Of a DNA stretch of 64,000 bases, positions 46,000 to 58,229 are shown one piece after another. Where the stretch lies: the NCBI GenBank assembly GCA_015680685.1, contig MNCI01013673.1, positions 131,975 to 195,974 of the forward strand, read 5' to 3'. The translations under genes and the position numbers were made by a program. The stretch comes from Gnetum montanum (lineage: Eukaryota > Streptophyta > Gnetopsida > Gnetales > Gnetaceae). The notes beneath the pieces are model-generated. The model was not told the origin of the DNA. It saw only the letters and a list, made by a program, of their open reading frames with translations, and ran no database searches. Every line of letters starts with the position of its first letter. The stretch's first letter is position 1.

Positions 46000-47560
46000 T
46001 TGTAACTATACAATCCACTTCATGTGCTTTGTACTCAACTTATTTTGTGAGTTTAGAAATTGAAGTGCTTTGTGGTCCATCATCAAAGTGAATTCTTTAG
46101 CAATAATTAATACCTCAAATGTTTGTTTACATGAATAATAGCATACAACTCCTTTTCATATACACTATATTTTTGCCTTAACTCAATCAAATTTTTAGAA
46201 AAGAAAGCAACAGGCCTACCTTCTTGTGAAAGTACCCCACCAATGGCAAGTCCACTTGAATCTACCTCCTCTTGGAAAAGCTTCTAAAAATCTAGTGCAA
46301 GCACTACTTCACTAGTAATATTTGCTTTCAATAAGTCAAAGCTTTGTTGGGTTTCATTATTCCTTCTAAATTCCTTATTTTTCTTCGTCAAAGAAAATTA
46401 TAGGCCATGAAATACCACTAAACTTTTTGATGATCTACTAAACCAAGGAATGACCTTACCTCCCTAACATTCTTAGCATTTAGGCAATCCATAATAGCCT
46501 TCACCTTGGTAGCTTCCATATGAATGAATTTTTACAAATCACATGCCTCAAATATGTGATTTTCCTCTTAAAAAAATGAAATTTCTTCACATTGATTACT
46601 AGCTATGCCTCCTTCAACTTAAGACACACCATCTTTCAATGATCCAAGTCCTCTTTCTCATTATAGATATACATCAAACTATTGTTAAAAAAATATAATA
46701 GAGTACTTACCAATCAAGTCCTTCAATACATTATGCATCAACCTCATGAATGTAGCAGGTGCATTCATGAGCCCAAATGACATCACAAACCACTCAAAAA
46801 ATCCATTTGATGTTTTGAAAGCTATCTTCCAATCATTACCAAGCTTGATTATAATTTAATGGTATCCACTCTTCTAATCAATTTTGCTAAAAATTTCAAC
46901 ATTGATAGGAACATCAAGGATACCATTCATGCTTGGAATTGAAAACCTGTACCTCACTATTATCTTGTTCACTTCCCTAGAATCAATGTGCACATCTTTC
47001 ATTCATTGTTGACCTTCTTTGGCACAAGCACTACTAGAATTGCTCAAGGTGAAATGGATTCACTAATGAATCCATTTGTAAGTAACGCCTCTACTTGCCT
47101 TTGGAATTTATCCCTTTGATTTGGTGCCATTTGGTAAGCTTTCCTGTTTGGAATGGTAGCACCAGGAATGAAGTCAATCTAATGATGCACATTTCTCATT
47201 TTTGGTGATCCATCTAATTCCCCCTTAAACATCTTGGAATATTTTTTCTTTAAGTCTAGCACACCTATGGGAAGTTCAACATACACATCATCATGGTTAG
47301 TAGCAACTGTTGTCCAAAACTAGTTTCATCATATTTCTTAATATATTCCCTCTCTACTAGAAGAATTAAGGAAGCATTAAGTAGGCTTTGCTATCTCACT
47401 TGTTCAACTATCATAGGAATCAAATCATGAATTCCATCAGGTCTAACAACACTTCATATATTTCTTATTTAATCAAATTGAACACCATTGTCAAATTTCA
47501 AGGTCTATAAAGAATCATAATAGCACAATTTATTGGAAGCCTATCACACTTCACAACATC
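46000..47560 (-). pseudogene. Reverse transcriptase and RNase H of element E
   Basis: SFGLMNAPATFMRLM (near 46780) marks the RT palm. The active-site block reads LYFFNNSLMYIYN (Asn-Asn at 46686-46681) where the family has Asp-Asp, so both metal-binding residues are lost by G-to-A changes. RNase H follows: VDSSGLAIGGVLSQEGRPVA and RQKYSVYEKELYAI near 46260-46140, and NGVSNALSR at the top of the integrase frame, where Asp is also Asn. Confidence 0.75.
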
Positions 47561-47601
47561 ATAAAAACTTCCAATTTTAAATTTCAAAGTACATTGTTTC
47601 C

Positions 47602-47958
47602 TTACCTCTTGGAAAACATATCTAGAAAACCAATGCACCTTATAAGCTCTAAGATGAAGATTGTTACCAAACCCAATTTGGCAACTGACCTAGAAGAAAT
47701 AGCATTTTCTTGGGCTCCCCCATTAGGCACAATATGAATCAATTTCCTAGTAAGCAAACAACTAGTCCCAATTTGAAACAACAATTTCCTATCAAGATGA
47801 TCTCCTCTACTAACATTCCCCATGATTGCAAAAGAATTTAATTTAGAAACATCCTGAATTTTTGAAGCATTAGGATTATCTCTCTGAAGAGCTTCGCTAG
47901 ATGTCTCCTCCACCTCCATGGTTTGCACATCCTTACCCTTGGCTGCCTTGTGAAGTGG
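47602..47958 (-). pseudogene. Protease of element E, active site lost
   Basis: NGGAQENAISSRSVAKLGL (near 47730-47670) aligns with the DSGxxxNxIS block of gypsy proteases. Asp-Ser-Gly is replaced by Asn-Gly-Gly, so the catalytic Asp is gone (an Asp to Asn change). The frame is otherwise open from 47967 to 47602. Confidence 0.65.
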
Positions 47959-49029
47959 GCATTTCAATTGCTTATGTCTCCATTCTTCACATTTGAAGCA
48001 CTAAATTTCTAATGAGCTACTACCTTGACCTTTACCTCCTTTTCTTTGGTCCTTCTTAGTTTTTCAATTTTTATCATCTTTATTAGTCTTCTTATCTTGG
48101 CTATCCTCTTTATCTTCAGATTTGAACTTGGATTCTTTATTAGATCTAGATCCCTTCTCCTTCTCCTTGGAAGTTTGTTTGCTTCTATTTTTGAATCCAC
48201 CTAATTTCTTCTTAGCCTTGAGTGCTAAATAATAAGCCTTATCAAGATTTTTTGGCTCATAAATGGATAATTCTTGTTGGTATGTCATTTTGAGACCTCC
48301 TTAAAAGATTTAAGCTTTCTCATAATCCTCCCAATTTACCTTAGCTTGATGGAATAGATCATATAATTTGATGTAGAATTCTAAGATATCCTTGTTACCT
48401 TGCCTTAAGAATTTTAACTTCATAATGGTTTTTTGTCCTTGATGAGACTGCTTAAATTTTCTTTTTAGCTTGTATTTCATCAGATTCTAATCTTTGATAG
48501 GTTGACCATTTTCTCTTTTATAATCCTAGGACTCCTTTTCCCACTAAGTAGAAGTCATACCTTCTAATATGGATTCAGTAATAGGTACCTTCAAGTTATT
48601 CAGTACCTCTTCCAACTAGAAATGCTTCTCAAGTTCCTTTAGCTAACTTACAAAAGAAGTGGTTCCATCTACATTATTAAAAGTCTTCAACTCCATGTAT
48701 GGAAATCTTGTAGCATTTCTAAATGCTCTATCAAGCCTTACCTTATCTTCCATGTTAGGCTTGCTTGAAGAAGTAGCATTGAATATTACTAGAGCCCTTG
48801 GAGCTTTCATATGAGGAATAAGATTCCTTTCCATTGGAATCCTTGGCTGATGGTTTCCTACACTCTTGTAGTTGGATTGTCCTTCCTCTTCATCCACTCC
48901 ATCGCCACATAGGTATGCTACTTCTTCATCTAAATGTGCATGCTCATCTCTTTCATGTGTTGAAATATGGCTAGGACCAACATGTCTATCCACCTTTGCA
49001 TTGATTTTATCTAACTGAGTAACCATCAT
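47959..49029 (-). pseudogene. Gag of element E with CCHC zinc knuckle
   Basis: The N-terminal part (49029-48643) has MERNLIPHMKAPRAL and ATRFPYMELKTFNNVDG, the latter typical before the gag core. The core is decayed between 48640 and 48290. MTYQQELSIYEPKNLDKAY and a Lys/Ser-rich run follow. The knuckle CFKCEEWRHKQLKC at 48000-47959 has the canonical C-x2-C-x4-H-x4-C spacing. Confidence 0.75.
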
Positions 49030-49149
49030 CTAGAAGGCAAACTTCATGCAAACCATGTCTTAATTTAGAGCTTGCACTTATTTCTTCTTGGGTGACATCT
49101 AAAAGTGATCAAAATCCTCAACCAAAAATCCAAATAATAATAGAAATAG

Positions 49150-49161
49150 GCTCTAATACCA
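49150..49161 (-). promoter_or_regulatory. Primer binding site of element E (tRNA-iMet type)
   Basis: TGGTATTAGAGC on the - strand, one base from the canonical TGGTATCAGAGC, seven bases after the 5' LTR. It shows that E primes from a different tRNA than elements A-D. Confidence 0.8.
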
Positions 49162-49168
49162 ATAACAT

Positions 49169-50104
49169 TACAGTAGATTTACTCCAATAATAAATCACCT
49201 CCCAATACTAAATCTAGATATTATGTGAACAAAAATTTATTTTCTAGAGAATAAGAAAACTAGCTATTTTCAATTAATGTAAGTATAAGATTACAATCAG
49301 ATTCTCACAACCCACATACATAAAAAGCCTATCACACTCAAATTATATCACAAATCATGAGGCTCTACAACCCACACAATAACTATTCTCAATGCAATAT
49401 ATGACCAATAGAAATATCACTCACAACCTAGGACTGTGATCTCAATTCAAAAGTGAGATGCAAGAGAAAAGAACATAAAGATCAACATATTACGAGCTAA
49501 TCTTGGAGTTGTAATCACCAATTGCACTCATTCGATGTGCTCATCCACTTTATCTCTTGCTTAGCTCTCAACTTTTAAGAGCTCTTTCCCCCACTCATGT
49601 CCATATCAACAATGATGAATACATCAATATTTATGTCAAATTGAAAGACAAGAAATCTAGAAAATTTTTCCATTTCAACCTGAGATTTTCTAGATATTTC
49701 CTCAGATTTCTCATCTTCTCCCTAGTTATTTTTAGTAGTTACCATTATGTCCCAACTATTTCTTGAATTGGAATGGTCATGTTCAAAAGTTTTCCCATTC
49801 GTCTAGGTCTACTCTGACCTTGTTTAGATGACTCAGCAAAAACCCAGCTCTCAGTTGAGATGTATATTATTTTTCTAAGACACCTCATCTAGATCCAAGA
49901 TGTCCTAGCTTCAATGGAGATGACTTAGGTTCTGGAGAAATGTCTCGCTTGAGATGTTAGCTTGAACAATTAATCATCTTAGTCACTTCCAGGCTTAGCT
50001 AAGATGTCTCTTGGATTTCCAAGACATCTCTTTAGTGTTTGAAATCTTGCAAAGACACACACATAAGAAAGCACAAGGGGATTGAAAGAGTTATCCCTAC
50101 ACCA
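49169..50104 (-). repeat. 5' LTR of element E
   Basis: On the - strand starts TGGTGTAGGG at 50104 and ends CTACTGTA at 49169 (terminal CA changed to TA). Partner of the LTR at 43454-44401. Confidence 0.85.
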
Positions 50105-50995
50105 CAATGTCAACATTAGTGTCACCTATGTGATATTGATCATTGTCCAATCTACATGGAAAAATTTGCCAAAAAAAAAAACTCTAGATGAAATCTAGGT
50201 GAATTTCACTTAACTTCAAGGTTAAATTTGGAAACCATAATACTAAAAATTTGCAATAAAAACCCATACATTGCTGCCAATTTTCTTAGGATCTAGAGTA
50301 CTTTTCAAGATTTCAAAAGATCAAGAGCATAAGAAACAAACATCCCAACATCTTCTACATGCTTCATGGCCATCATACTACCTTCCACAACTTCAACACT
50401 AGCATTGATGTAATGTTAGAATTATTCAAGAAACATTAGCATTAGCATCCCATACTTAGAATTCTTTTTGCATCAGTGTTAATCTCCAAAGTTAAACTTT
50501 GTTTCAGCTCCAACATTAGTCATAGGACACTTAGCCAAAATAGCCCTATTTTGGTCCCAAGTTAACTCTAAATAGTATCTGCAATTTTTCTATCCATATA
50601 ATCATCCTCCAAAGGTTTAATTTCATTATTCAAATTTAAATTTTTCTCAAACATTAGGTACTTAGTAGTAACTTCATTTTACCTACGTTTTTCACCAGCT
50701 CTTGTAATTTGGCCCTCCATAGGAAAAGAACACTTCTTTTTCAATAGTAAAGTATTTTTTTTTATTTGGGAAGTGAATCAAAATTATTTCTCCTATATCA
50801 TAGGCCCATATATTTTAATGTTATATTCTCTTTTATTCACACTTTTACAATTAGATTTTATTTTTCCACTTTATTCTATACATACTTTGTTTTTTAAAAA
50901 ATAAATACTTAGTAACTTTCAACATGTAAATCAAATATTTTTATCATTTTTTGTTCATGTGTGATAGGCTAAGTCCATATTTGATAGGATATTTA
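50105..50995. other. Spacer between elements E and C
   Basis: Begins with the other half of the GTTAGCATCA-type repeat (GTCAACATTAGTGTCACC) and continues as AT-rich sequence with further ATTAGCATTAGCATCCC words near 50440. No gene seen. Ends with the left target duplication TACCT (50996-51000) of element C. Confidence 0.6.
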
Positions 50996-51000
50996 TACCT

Positions 51001-51862
51001 TGATGAGACGCGATATCGCATAGGTTGCAATATTGCGTACGCTATATCGCGGTCTGCTGCCATATCTATCAATAAGAGGCGACACTCCCTTGTTTGATAA
51101 TCCTAGGCTAGAAGTAGGGAAACTCTGATAGATTGATCAATCCAGAGATAGAATATTTTCCATGTGCTATAATAGGAGTCCCAAATTGAACGGATATTTA
51201 TTCGAGCAACATTGTACCTGAACACGAGTTGTGTATGGCAATAAAGACAAGCTTTCTGGATAAACCTTGCAGTGCATGGAATAGGATTTATTATCTATTA
51301 TTTCTTACCTATCATTTACTACATGTTAGTTATTACTGATTATTTATTGTTTTCATAACGCGGAATGAGTACGACTTGATTACAAGCATTTAAGAATGTA
51401 TACGAATAATCAAGGAACAGATGCTCATTGCGCTTAGGCTAGTTAAGTGCCTCAGTACGACCACTTCGAGCATGTGCGTTACACGTGGTGATCCTAGCAA
51501 TGATTAGCATTTAGTAGTCATGGTTGCATAGGTTCAAGGTGTGTACAGTAAGTGGGAATGGATGCTGACACTAGTTAATTTAGACTTAGTTCATTAGTTA
51601 GAGTTAGTTAGTTTCTCAACCCTTCACCTTGTTAGCATAGGAGACATAAAACATAAAAGCTATAAAAATCATATACCTCAGACTTACTTAACCATACACC
51701 GTGACAACTATAAGTAAGTCTGGGAAGACAACGAATAATTAACCTCAAGTGTTCCATGGGGCGTGTAGGAATTTAGTCTGTGGAGTTCGACCGGATCGTG
51801 CGTGCTATGCTCGTTTCGTATGGTTGAGTGTAGGGGTACCTTGCCACTCATCATTGGCACCA
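51001..51862 (+). repeat. 5' LTR of element C
   Basis: TGATGAGACGCGATATCGC to GCCACTCATCA. U3 has only one exact GATATC plus two variants. The TATA box is mutated (TATCAATA). AATAAA at 51240-51245 probably serves as polyadenylation signal. Confidence 0.88.
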
Positions 51863-51863
51863 T

Positions 51864-51881
51864 TGTCAGGGACTAAGTGTT
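51864..51881 (+). promoter_or_regulatory. Primer binding site of element C
   Basis: TGGCACCATTGTCAGGGA directly after the 5' LTR; the tRNA-Asp-like site shared with B and D. Confidence 0.75.
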
Positions 51882-51997
51882 TGTGCACTGAATAGAACAT
51901 AAAGGATATCAATCACATCGTTGGGAGCCTAAACGAACCTTTGGATTAATTAATTAAACAAGAATTTATATAACAGTGAAATAGCACATTGATAAAA

Positions 51998-54392
51998 ATG
52001 TCTTCTTCTCGCAAAAGAAATTCACCACCTAAGGACCATACAAAGAACAGTCGAAAACATAAAACACATAACCTAAATCCACCAGTTCCTCAACAATATA
52101 AGTTGACATATACTCATCTCGATGAGTATATCCCCAACTTTACTTTTATTCTCCATCAAGACGAACAGATGCGTTGGAGAGATTTGCAAGGTAACATCGT
52201 GTTACCTCCATATCAATTTGTCCCAAACATGCTTCTATGTGCCTTAGCACAGATTGGAATGACTCAGCTTTATGCTGAATACGTTATGGAAGACTTTGAC
52301 ACAAGGGATTATCAGCCCACAGAAGCACAACATATGAGGGATGCAAGGTAGGAGAGCCAACATACACTGTCAAAGGACAAAGGTCTGCACGTCCTTAGTG
52401 AAATCAGAGATGTTCCCCCTCCTAATGAAAGTGAGGAGGTTGGGTATAAAAACCTAGGATCAACGATACATAACACTGGTTCTGATGCTCATGAACACCA
52501 GCTTTTTATAGAGGGAACAACAACAAAAGACAAGAACGAGTACTTTGATCATCATAACGATTGGGGCCGAAGCCACAGAAGAGAAGGTAGGAAACATCGC
52601 CACAACGATGGTTCTCCTTCGTCTTTCCCTTCTTCACATCACTCACCCTCTCCTTCCACCTCTGGGTGCAACCATGAAGAGCATAACAGAGAGGATAAAG
52701 GTAGAAAAAATGAGAGACCTCGATGAGAGAGTCGAGAGAGAGGATAAGGGCATGAACGAAGGGAAAGTAGGGAACAACGGAAACATCATAGGCGCCATGA
52801 AAGAGACGATCATGATGAGCCCCTACTTGAAACCCAAAGTATGCTTGACATAACAGAGGTTGCAATAATTCCCACAAGGCATTTAAAAGATAGTCGGATC
52901 AAATGCTTAGACATGAACAACATCCCACGATTTGAAGGGGGATACAACGTAGATCCGCAAAATCATTTACAGGCATTCCACGATGCCTACGCCTTGCAAA
53001 ATATAGAAAATGAGCGGTAAAAACTTAAGTTGTTTCCAAGGACACTCATCAAAGAAGTAGAGAGTTGGTATTGGTCCTTAGAACTGGAAACCATTAGGAG
53101 GTAGAGTACGATGCTAGAACTCTTTAACGATAAGTATCAAATGTACTCCTGAGTGTCCAATTTGCGTAAGTAGATCCAAGGTTGGAAGCAAGGTACACAT
53201 GAACCCTTGGATGCTACCATGACCCACTACTACACACTATTACATCATTGCTTGGGCCATGGGTACACTTAGCGGGATCAACTTCACCACATCGTGGATG
53301 GGCTAAGGCATGAAACTAGAAGAACCCTGGGGACTTATGCCCAAGGGAGACCCTCACAACTTAGAGCCCATGAAGTACATGGCTTGTTGGAACAAGTACC
53401 AAAAGAAGAAGGTGAGCTACAAAAAAGGGAAAGTGCAGAAGAATACAACCGTGATCCCTCTCTTCGAAAGAAGGGACTGAAATTTTGTGATAAAGAGGAT
53501 GAGTCACCAATCGAAGAGTTAGTGAACAGAAAGACCTTGCCGATTCAAAAATTAACAATAGAAATAGCGGCTAAGGTAGATGACGTATGGGGTTCCTTAG
53601 ACTCTAAAATTAAAATTATCTTAAAAATTGTAGAAGAGTCTAAGGTAGAACAAAGTAGTGACAAAGGTAAAATAAAGTGAAGAGATTGAGGCCCTACACA
53701 TAACAAGGGCAAGGGGAAAATCACTAACTCCAATGTGGTTGTATATTCAAACACAGACGATGATGGTGGATGTGAGATCTGCCAGTATGACCATCCTAAG
53801 GGATGTTACCCAATCATCTCACATCTACAAGAGTCTGGGATGTATGCACTTAATCCAAGACTTAATCAATGACAAACACCCTGAAGGTTACCTTATATCC
53901 AAGGTAACCCAAGGTAGTTCCACCAACCGTTAATGTATTATCCAAGTGGAACTCCACCACAACCCATCGGACAACATCAGCAGTGGCAATACCCATAGTC
54001 ATGGGGGATGCCATTGCCGAAACATCAATACCCTTACTGGCAGCCTAACCCTTATGGATATTATGTGCAACAACCGATTTCTCCAAGTGACTCTATGAGT
54101 CACACAACTCCCCACCGTCACTACCAAGTTCAGGAGTACTTTAGAAGGACTCCTTCTCCTTTGGGAGACACTCCATACCCACACCATCCTCCAAATCCAT
54201 CCGCACCTCTTCCACAAGTAGTTCCCATAACACCTCCTGCTCTAACAATGCAAGGGGAACTTCCTCCTCAACCGCAGTAATGTTGCGCTACAAGAGCTGT
54301 AAATATTCAACCTATTGCTGGTTCTAACAACTATAAAAAGAGAAGATCCTTCTTTAAAACCAAAAGCCCAGACAAACTCTCGCAACAATAAG
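51998..54392 (+). pseudogene. Gag of element C
   Basis: MSSSRKRNSPPKDHTKN starts a basic N-terminus; YTHLDEYIPNFTF, RWRDLQGNIVLPP and CALAQIGMTQLYAEY follow (to 52351). The core resumes with MNNIPRFEGGYNVDPQNHL near 52912, then LFPRTLIKEVESWYW, LRHETRRTLGTYAQGR and EEYNRDPSLRKKG. The knuckle-like CEICQYDHPKGC (near 53772-53808) has C-x2-C-x3-H-x4-C. The tail is Pro/Tyr/Gln-rich. Stops (for example 52349-52351) and frame changes break it. A start at 51989 is also possible. Confidence 0.8.
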
Positions 54393-55290
54393 AGGTTGAG
54401 CCCATGTGCACGCCTCCACCATCTAACACTTTGGAGCACCATTCATTCCAACAGAGCTTAACACATACAGTTATGTTAACGCATACCGTAACTGACTGAA
54501 TTAAGGTAGGCCACCTTCCCAGGAAACTAACTGATCCTCGAAGTCCCTTAATCTACCTTTAAGTTTCCAAAAATGAACCACATAGGTCTCTTCTTGACTC
54601 AGGTTCTAGAGTCAACTTAATTTCACAAGAGATGTATCACACCTGGAACCTGCCCCAACTTAAGAAGAGCAACATCCAACTAAAGCTGGCATACCAGTCC
54701 ATCACCATTCCCTTGGGATTGGTGGAGGACACTAGTACCACTATGTGTGGTTGGTCTTACCTAGCCAATTTCCAAGTGATTGAAGTCAACAACAATGAAG
54801 GGGACTTCCCAATTATAATGGTAAGGGCATGGCTTACTATAGTAGATGCATGCCTTAGGATCCACAATCTTTCCTTGGAAATCTCTAAGATAAATATTTA
54901 TGGAAAGATTGAGAAGAGGAAAGTTCCATGCATCACATATAGTGATTCATCGGGTGATGACATGGAGGAAATGCCTCCATGTAACAGGTGTGCCCTTGAA
55001 ACTTTGAAACAAAGATGCCTGTATGTAGCAACCACACCACTAGTAGTAGACACCCAATCATTGACAGCTACTCGAAAGAACAAACAAATATGCATGGAAC
55101 GAACTGAGGAGACAAACCATGCCAAAATAAAGGCATAGATACATTGGAATATGAGTGTCACCAACTTCCACCCCTTAATCTAAGATCATCAATTGGGAGA
55201 AGTTGGACACTTCTTAGAAATTCAAATAGGCGCTCATTATTTTGGATCTCTCCCTTTCCACTCACTCATGGGGGAGATGGCCACCTATGA
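54393..55290 (+). pseudogene. Aspartic protease and conserved C-terminal tail of element C
   Basis: In the same frame as the end of Gag. The active site LLDSGSRVNLIS is intact (Asp 54596-54598). ITIPLGLVED, WSYLANFQVIEV and FPIIMVRAWLTIVDAC complete the fold. The tail METLKQRCLYVATT and LTATRKNKQICMERTEE leads, with a frame change near 55130, to THGGDGHL and TGA at 55290. The tail matches the one in B, stands where RT would begin in an autonomous element, and is unrecognised. Confidence 0.78.
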
Positions 55291-57242
55291 TAACCATATG
55301 GGGCCCTCAGTTCTTTGTGGTTTTTATTTTACAACATTTTTTTTACATGTTTTTGTTTTACACCTTTTTTTTACAACTTTCTTTAACTTTTCTTATTTTT
55401 GTTTTACAACATCATTATACTTTTCTAGTTTGTGTGTGTGTGTGTGATCCACCCTGTAAGTTTGTCACCCAATAAGTGTTTGGAATGATGGTATGAACTG
55501 TTTTCATGTTGATTGCTAATGTTTGGTTTTTACTTTTAAGTCACAATGTTGATGCTAAGGTATGTTGTTTTGATATGACAGGCAATGAGACCATTTCATC
55601 CATCCATCCACAAGTTCTATGATCTCTCTTGGCTTGGAAATGTACAGTTCCCTTCTAGTAAGAACTTTAACAAATCGGTGACTGGGCACTTCTCAAACTA
55701 AGGAAGGACTCAAGGTTTGAAAAGGGTGTGACTTCAAGGGAACTTGATGCTTTTGTGTTGGCCATTCTCTTGGGTGCTTGGATGTTTTCTTTTTGAGTTT
55801 TCTTGCCATTCTGATGATACCCCAATTATCGGAAGCTGCGACAATAAAAATAAGAAGTCTTTGTATGGTGTGGGTCTCACGGATAAAAACACAAAACACA
55901 AAACACAAAAAAAAAAAAAAAAGAAATGAAGAAATAAGAAAGAAGAAAGAAGAAAAAAAAGTGAGAATTCAAGGCACACCCCTTAGACAAAATAAACTTG
56001 GGCTAGAAGCACTGGTTATGGAACCAAAAGTGTTCCCGCTAACTAAGGCCCTTCTCACTTCCCATTCTCTCCTTTGTTTTGTTGGAATGGTGGTGGCTCT
56101 TGGGGGAAGCATTCTTGTTACTCACGTTTATGGATTGACTGAATGCATTGATGTGAAGTCACTGGACATGGTTGGTTTGAGGTCGCAGTTGGAATGAGAT
56201 TTTCCAAGTTACATTAATCATAAAACACACAAGGGACTATACACCATCTTGTTCTTGGGATTCCATTCCGTTCTCTTCTTTCCACCCTTCTCTCCATTGT
56301 TTACCTCATTACCGGTTGTATCATTAGTGTATATTTTGGTTGATGCATTGTTTTCTTCTTGGTAAATTCTTGCGGTTGAGACTTTAACTCTTGTTCCAAA
56401 GGACATTCCCAGAGCCTACAGACTCTTTGAATGTGGGTTTGTTAGGGCATTAAGGACATAAGCCTACTTTGGGAAGGACCCACTGACATTCCTATTTGGT
56501 GCACCAGTTAAATTATTTCCCTTAACATTTTTGCAATTAATTTTATTTTGTTCATTACCATTTTGACATCCATTTCCTCGATGCTATAGTTGTCCCTTTT
56601 TGTCTATCTTTCTTACTCCTTTCCTTTCTCCATTCTAATGCTACCGGAGGTTTGTGATTAGTCATGGTTGTACAGGGCCTACTTTTTTTGATTATTCTTC
56701 TAGCCCCAAATTTTTTGATTTTCTTCCTAACCCCTACACCTTTGGTAGTCACCATTAATATATCTCCCGATCCATATCAACCATACCACAACCTAGCCAA
56801 TGAACTTACATCGAAGCAAGGTATTAACTACATTGAAATTCATTTACCCTTGCTAATATATGATTGTGTTATTTGTGTAGATGGCGATCATACAACAACA
56901 GATTGGATCTAGAGAAAAACACTTGGAATGGAGCAGTGCTGGAAGCAGCTATGCAAGGAGTAAGATTGATGGCATGCTTACCGATGGACAATGGAAAGCA
57001 CAATCTTGGTGTTGGCAGTAGCAACACTTCTTTCTCTCTCTCTTTCTCAGCTACCAACTAAGGCCTAATGTCATTGTAATAAGGTGTTCACCCTTGTTGT
57101 CATGAACACCAGTTTTGTCAAGTCTTGTAATGATGATCCGTTCACATGTCATCCCATTATTTCCATTCCCCTCAATAAGTCCATACCTTCCCAATATTTT
57201 GTAAGGAACTAGAGGACGAGTTCTCATTCAGCCATGGGGGTA
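55291..57242. other. Noncoding 3' region of element C
   Basis: T-rich start, a TG run at 55427-55447, an A-rich run at 55905-55921, and a TC-rich stretch near 57028-57050. It corresponds block by block to 26529-28455 of B (for example CCATCCATCCAC, GGCAATGAGA). No coding domain. Ends in ATGGGGGTA, the polypurine tract (57234-57242). Confidence 0.7.
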
Positions 57243-58167
57243 TGATGAGATGTGATATCGCATAGGCCGCAATATCGCATCCCATGTGATATCGCATAGG
57301 CCGCAATATCGCATCCCATGTGATATCATGTACGCGATATGGCGTCGTCCCTTGTAATATCGTGGTCTGCTACCATATCTATAAATAAGAGGCAACACTC
57401 CCTTGTTTGATAATCCTAGGCTAGAAGTAGGGAAACTCTGGTAGATTGATCACTTCAGAGATAGAATATTTTCCATGTGCCCATAGTAGGAGTTCCAAAG
57501 TGAACGGATCTTTATTTGAGCAACCTTGTACCTGAACATGAGTTGTGTACGACAATAAAGACAAGCTTTCCAGATAAACCTTGCAGTGCATGGAATAGGA
57601 TTTTTTACCTGTTATTTCTTACTTGTCATTTACTACATGTTATTTATTACCTGTTATTTATTGTTTTCGTAACGCGGAATGAGTACGACTTGATTACAAG
57701 CATTTAAGGATATGTACAGATAATCAAGGAATGGATGATCATTGCACTTAGGATAGTTAAGTGCCTCAGTACGACCACTTTGAGCACATGCGTTACGCTT
57801 GGTGATCCCAACAACAATTAGTGTTTGGTAGCCACAATTGCATAGGTTCAGGGTGTGTATGGTAAGTGGGAACGGATGCTGACACTAGTTAATTTAGACT
57901 TAGTTCATTAGTTAGAGTTAGTTAGTTTCTCAACCCTTCACCTTGTTAGCATAGGAGACATAAAACATAAAAGCTATAAAAATCATATACCTTGAATTTA
58001 CTTAACCATACACTATGACAACTACAAGTAAGTCTAGGAAGGCAATGAATAATTAACCCCAAGTGTTCCATGGGGTGTGTAGGCATTTATTCTGCGGAGT
58101 TCAACTGGATCGTGCATGCTACGCTTGTTTTGTATGGTTGAGTGTATGGGTACCTTGCCACTCATCA
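57243..58167 (+). repeat. 3' LTR of element C
   Basis: TGATGAGATG to CACTCATCA. U3 carries seven GATATC-type sites, including a perfect 34-bp tandem duplication (57252-57285 and 57286-57319) absent from the 5' LTR. Intact TATAAATA at 57380-57387; AATAAA at 57554-57559. Confidence 0.88.
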
Positions 58168-58229
58168 TACCTTATCATGTTATAATCATTGACTATTGAA
58201 AAATTATATCAAACCAAAGATCATTTATG

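Larger units (their letters stand above)
43454..50104 (-). mobile_element. Element E: Ty3/gypsy retrotransposon, near full length
   Basis: Both LTRs (43454-44401 and 49169-50104) are flanked by CAATA (43449-43453) and CAATG (50105-50109), a target duplication with one mismatch. On the - strand the interior has a tRNA-iMet-type primer site, Gag with a CCHC knuckle, protease, RT, RNase H, integrase and a C-terminal domain. Stops and frameshifts inactivate it. The primer type and integrase C-terminus fit chromovirus-like gypsy elements, but no chromodomain was seen after 44521. Confidence 0.85.
51001..58167 (+). mobile_element. Element C: full-length non-autonomous Gag-protease LTR retrotransposon
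   Basis: LTRs at 51001-51862 and 57243-58167 are bounded by TGATGAG...CTCATCA, with the perfect target duplication TACCT at 50996-51000 and 58168-58172. The interior has a tRNA-Asp-like primer site, Gag, aspartic protease with an intact Asp-Ser-Gly, the conserved tail and a noncoding region of about 2 kb ending in a GGGGGTA tract. No RT, RNase H or integrase is present. It is the sister copy of B in the opposite orientation. Confidence 0.88.
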
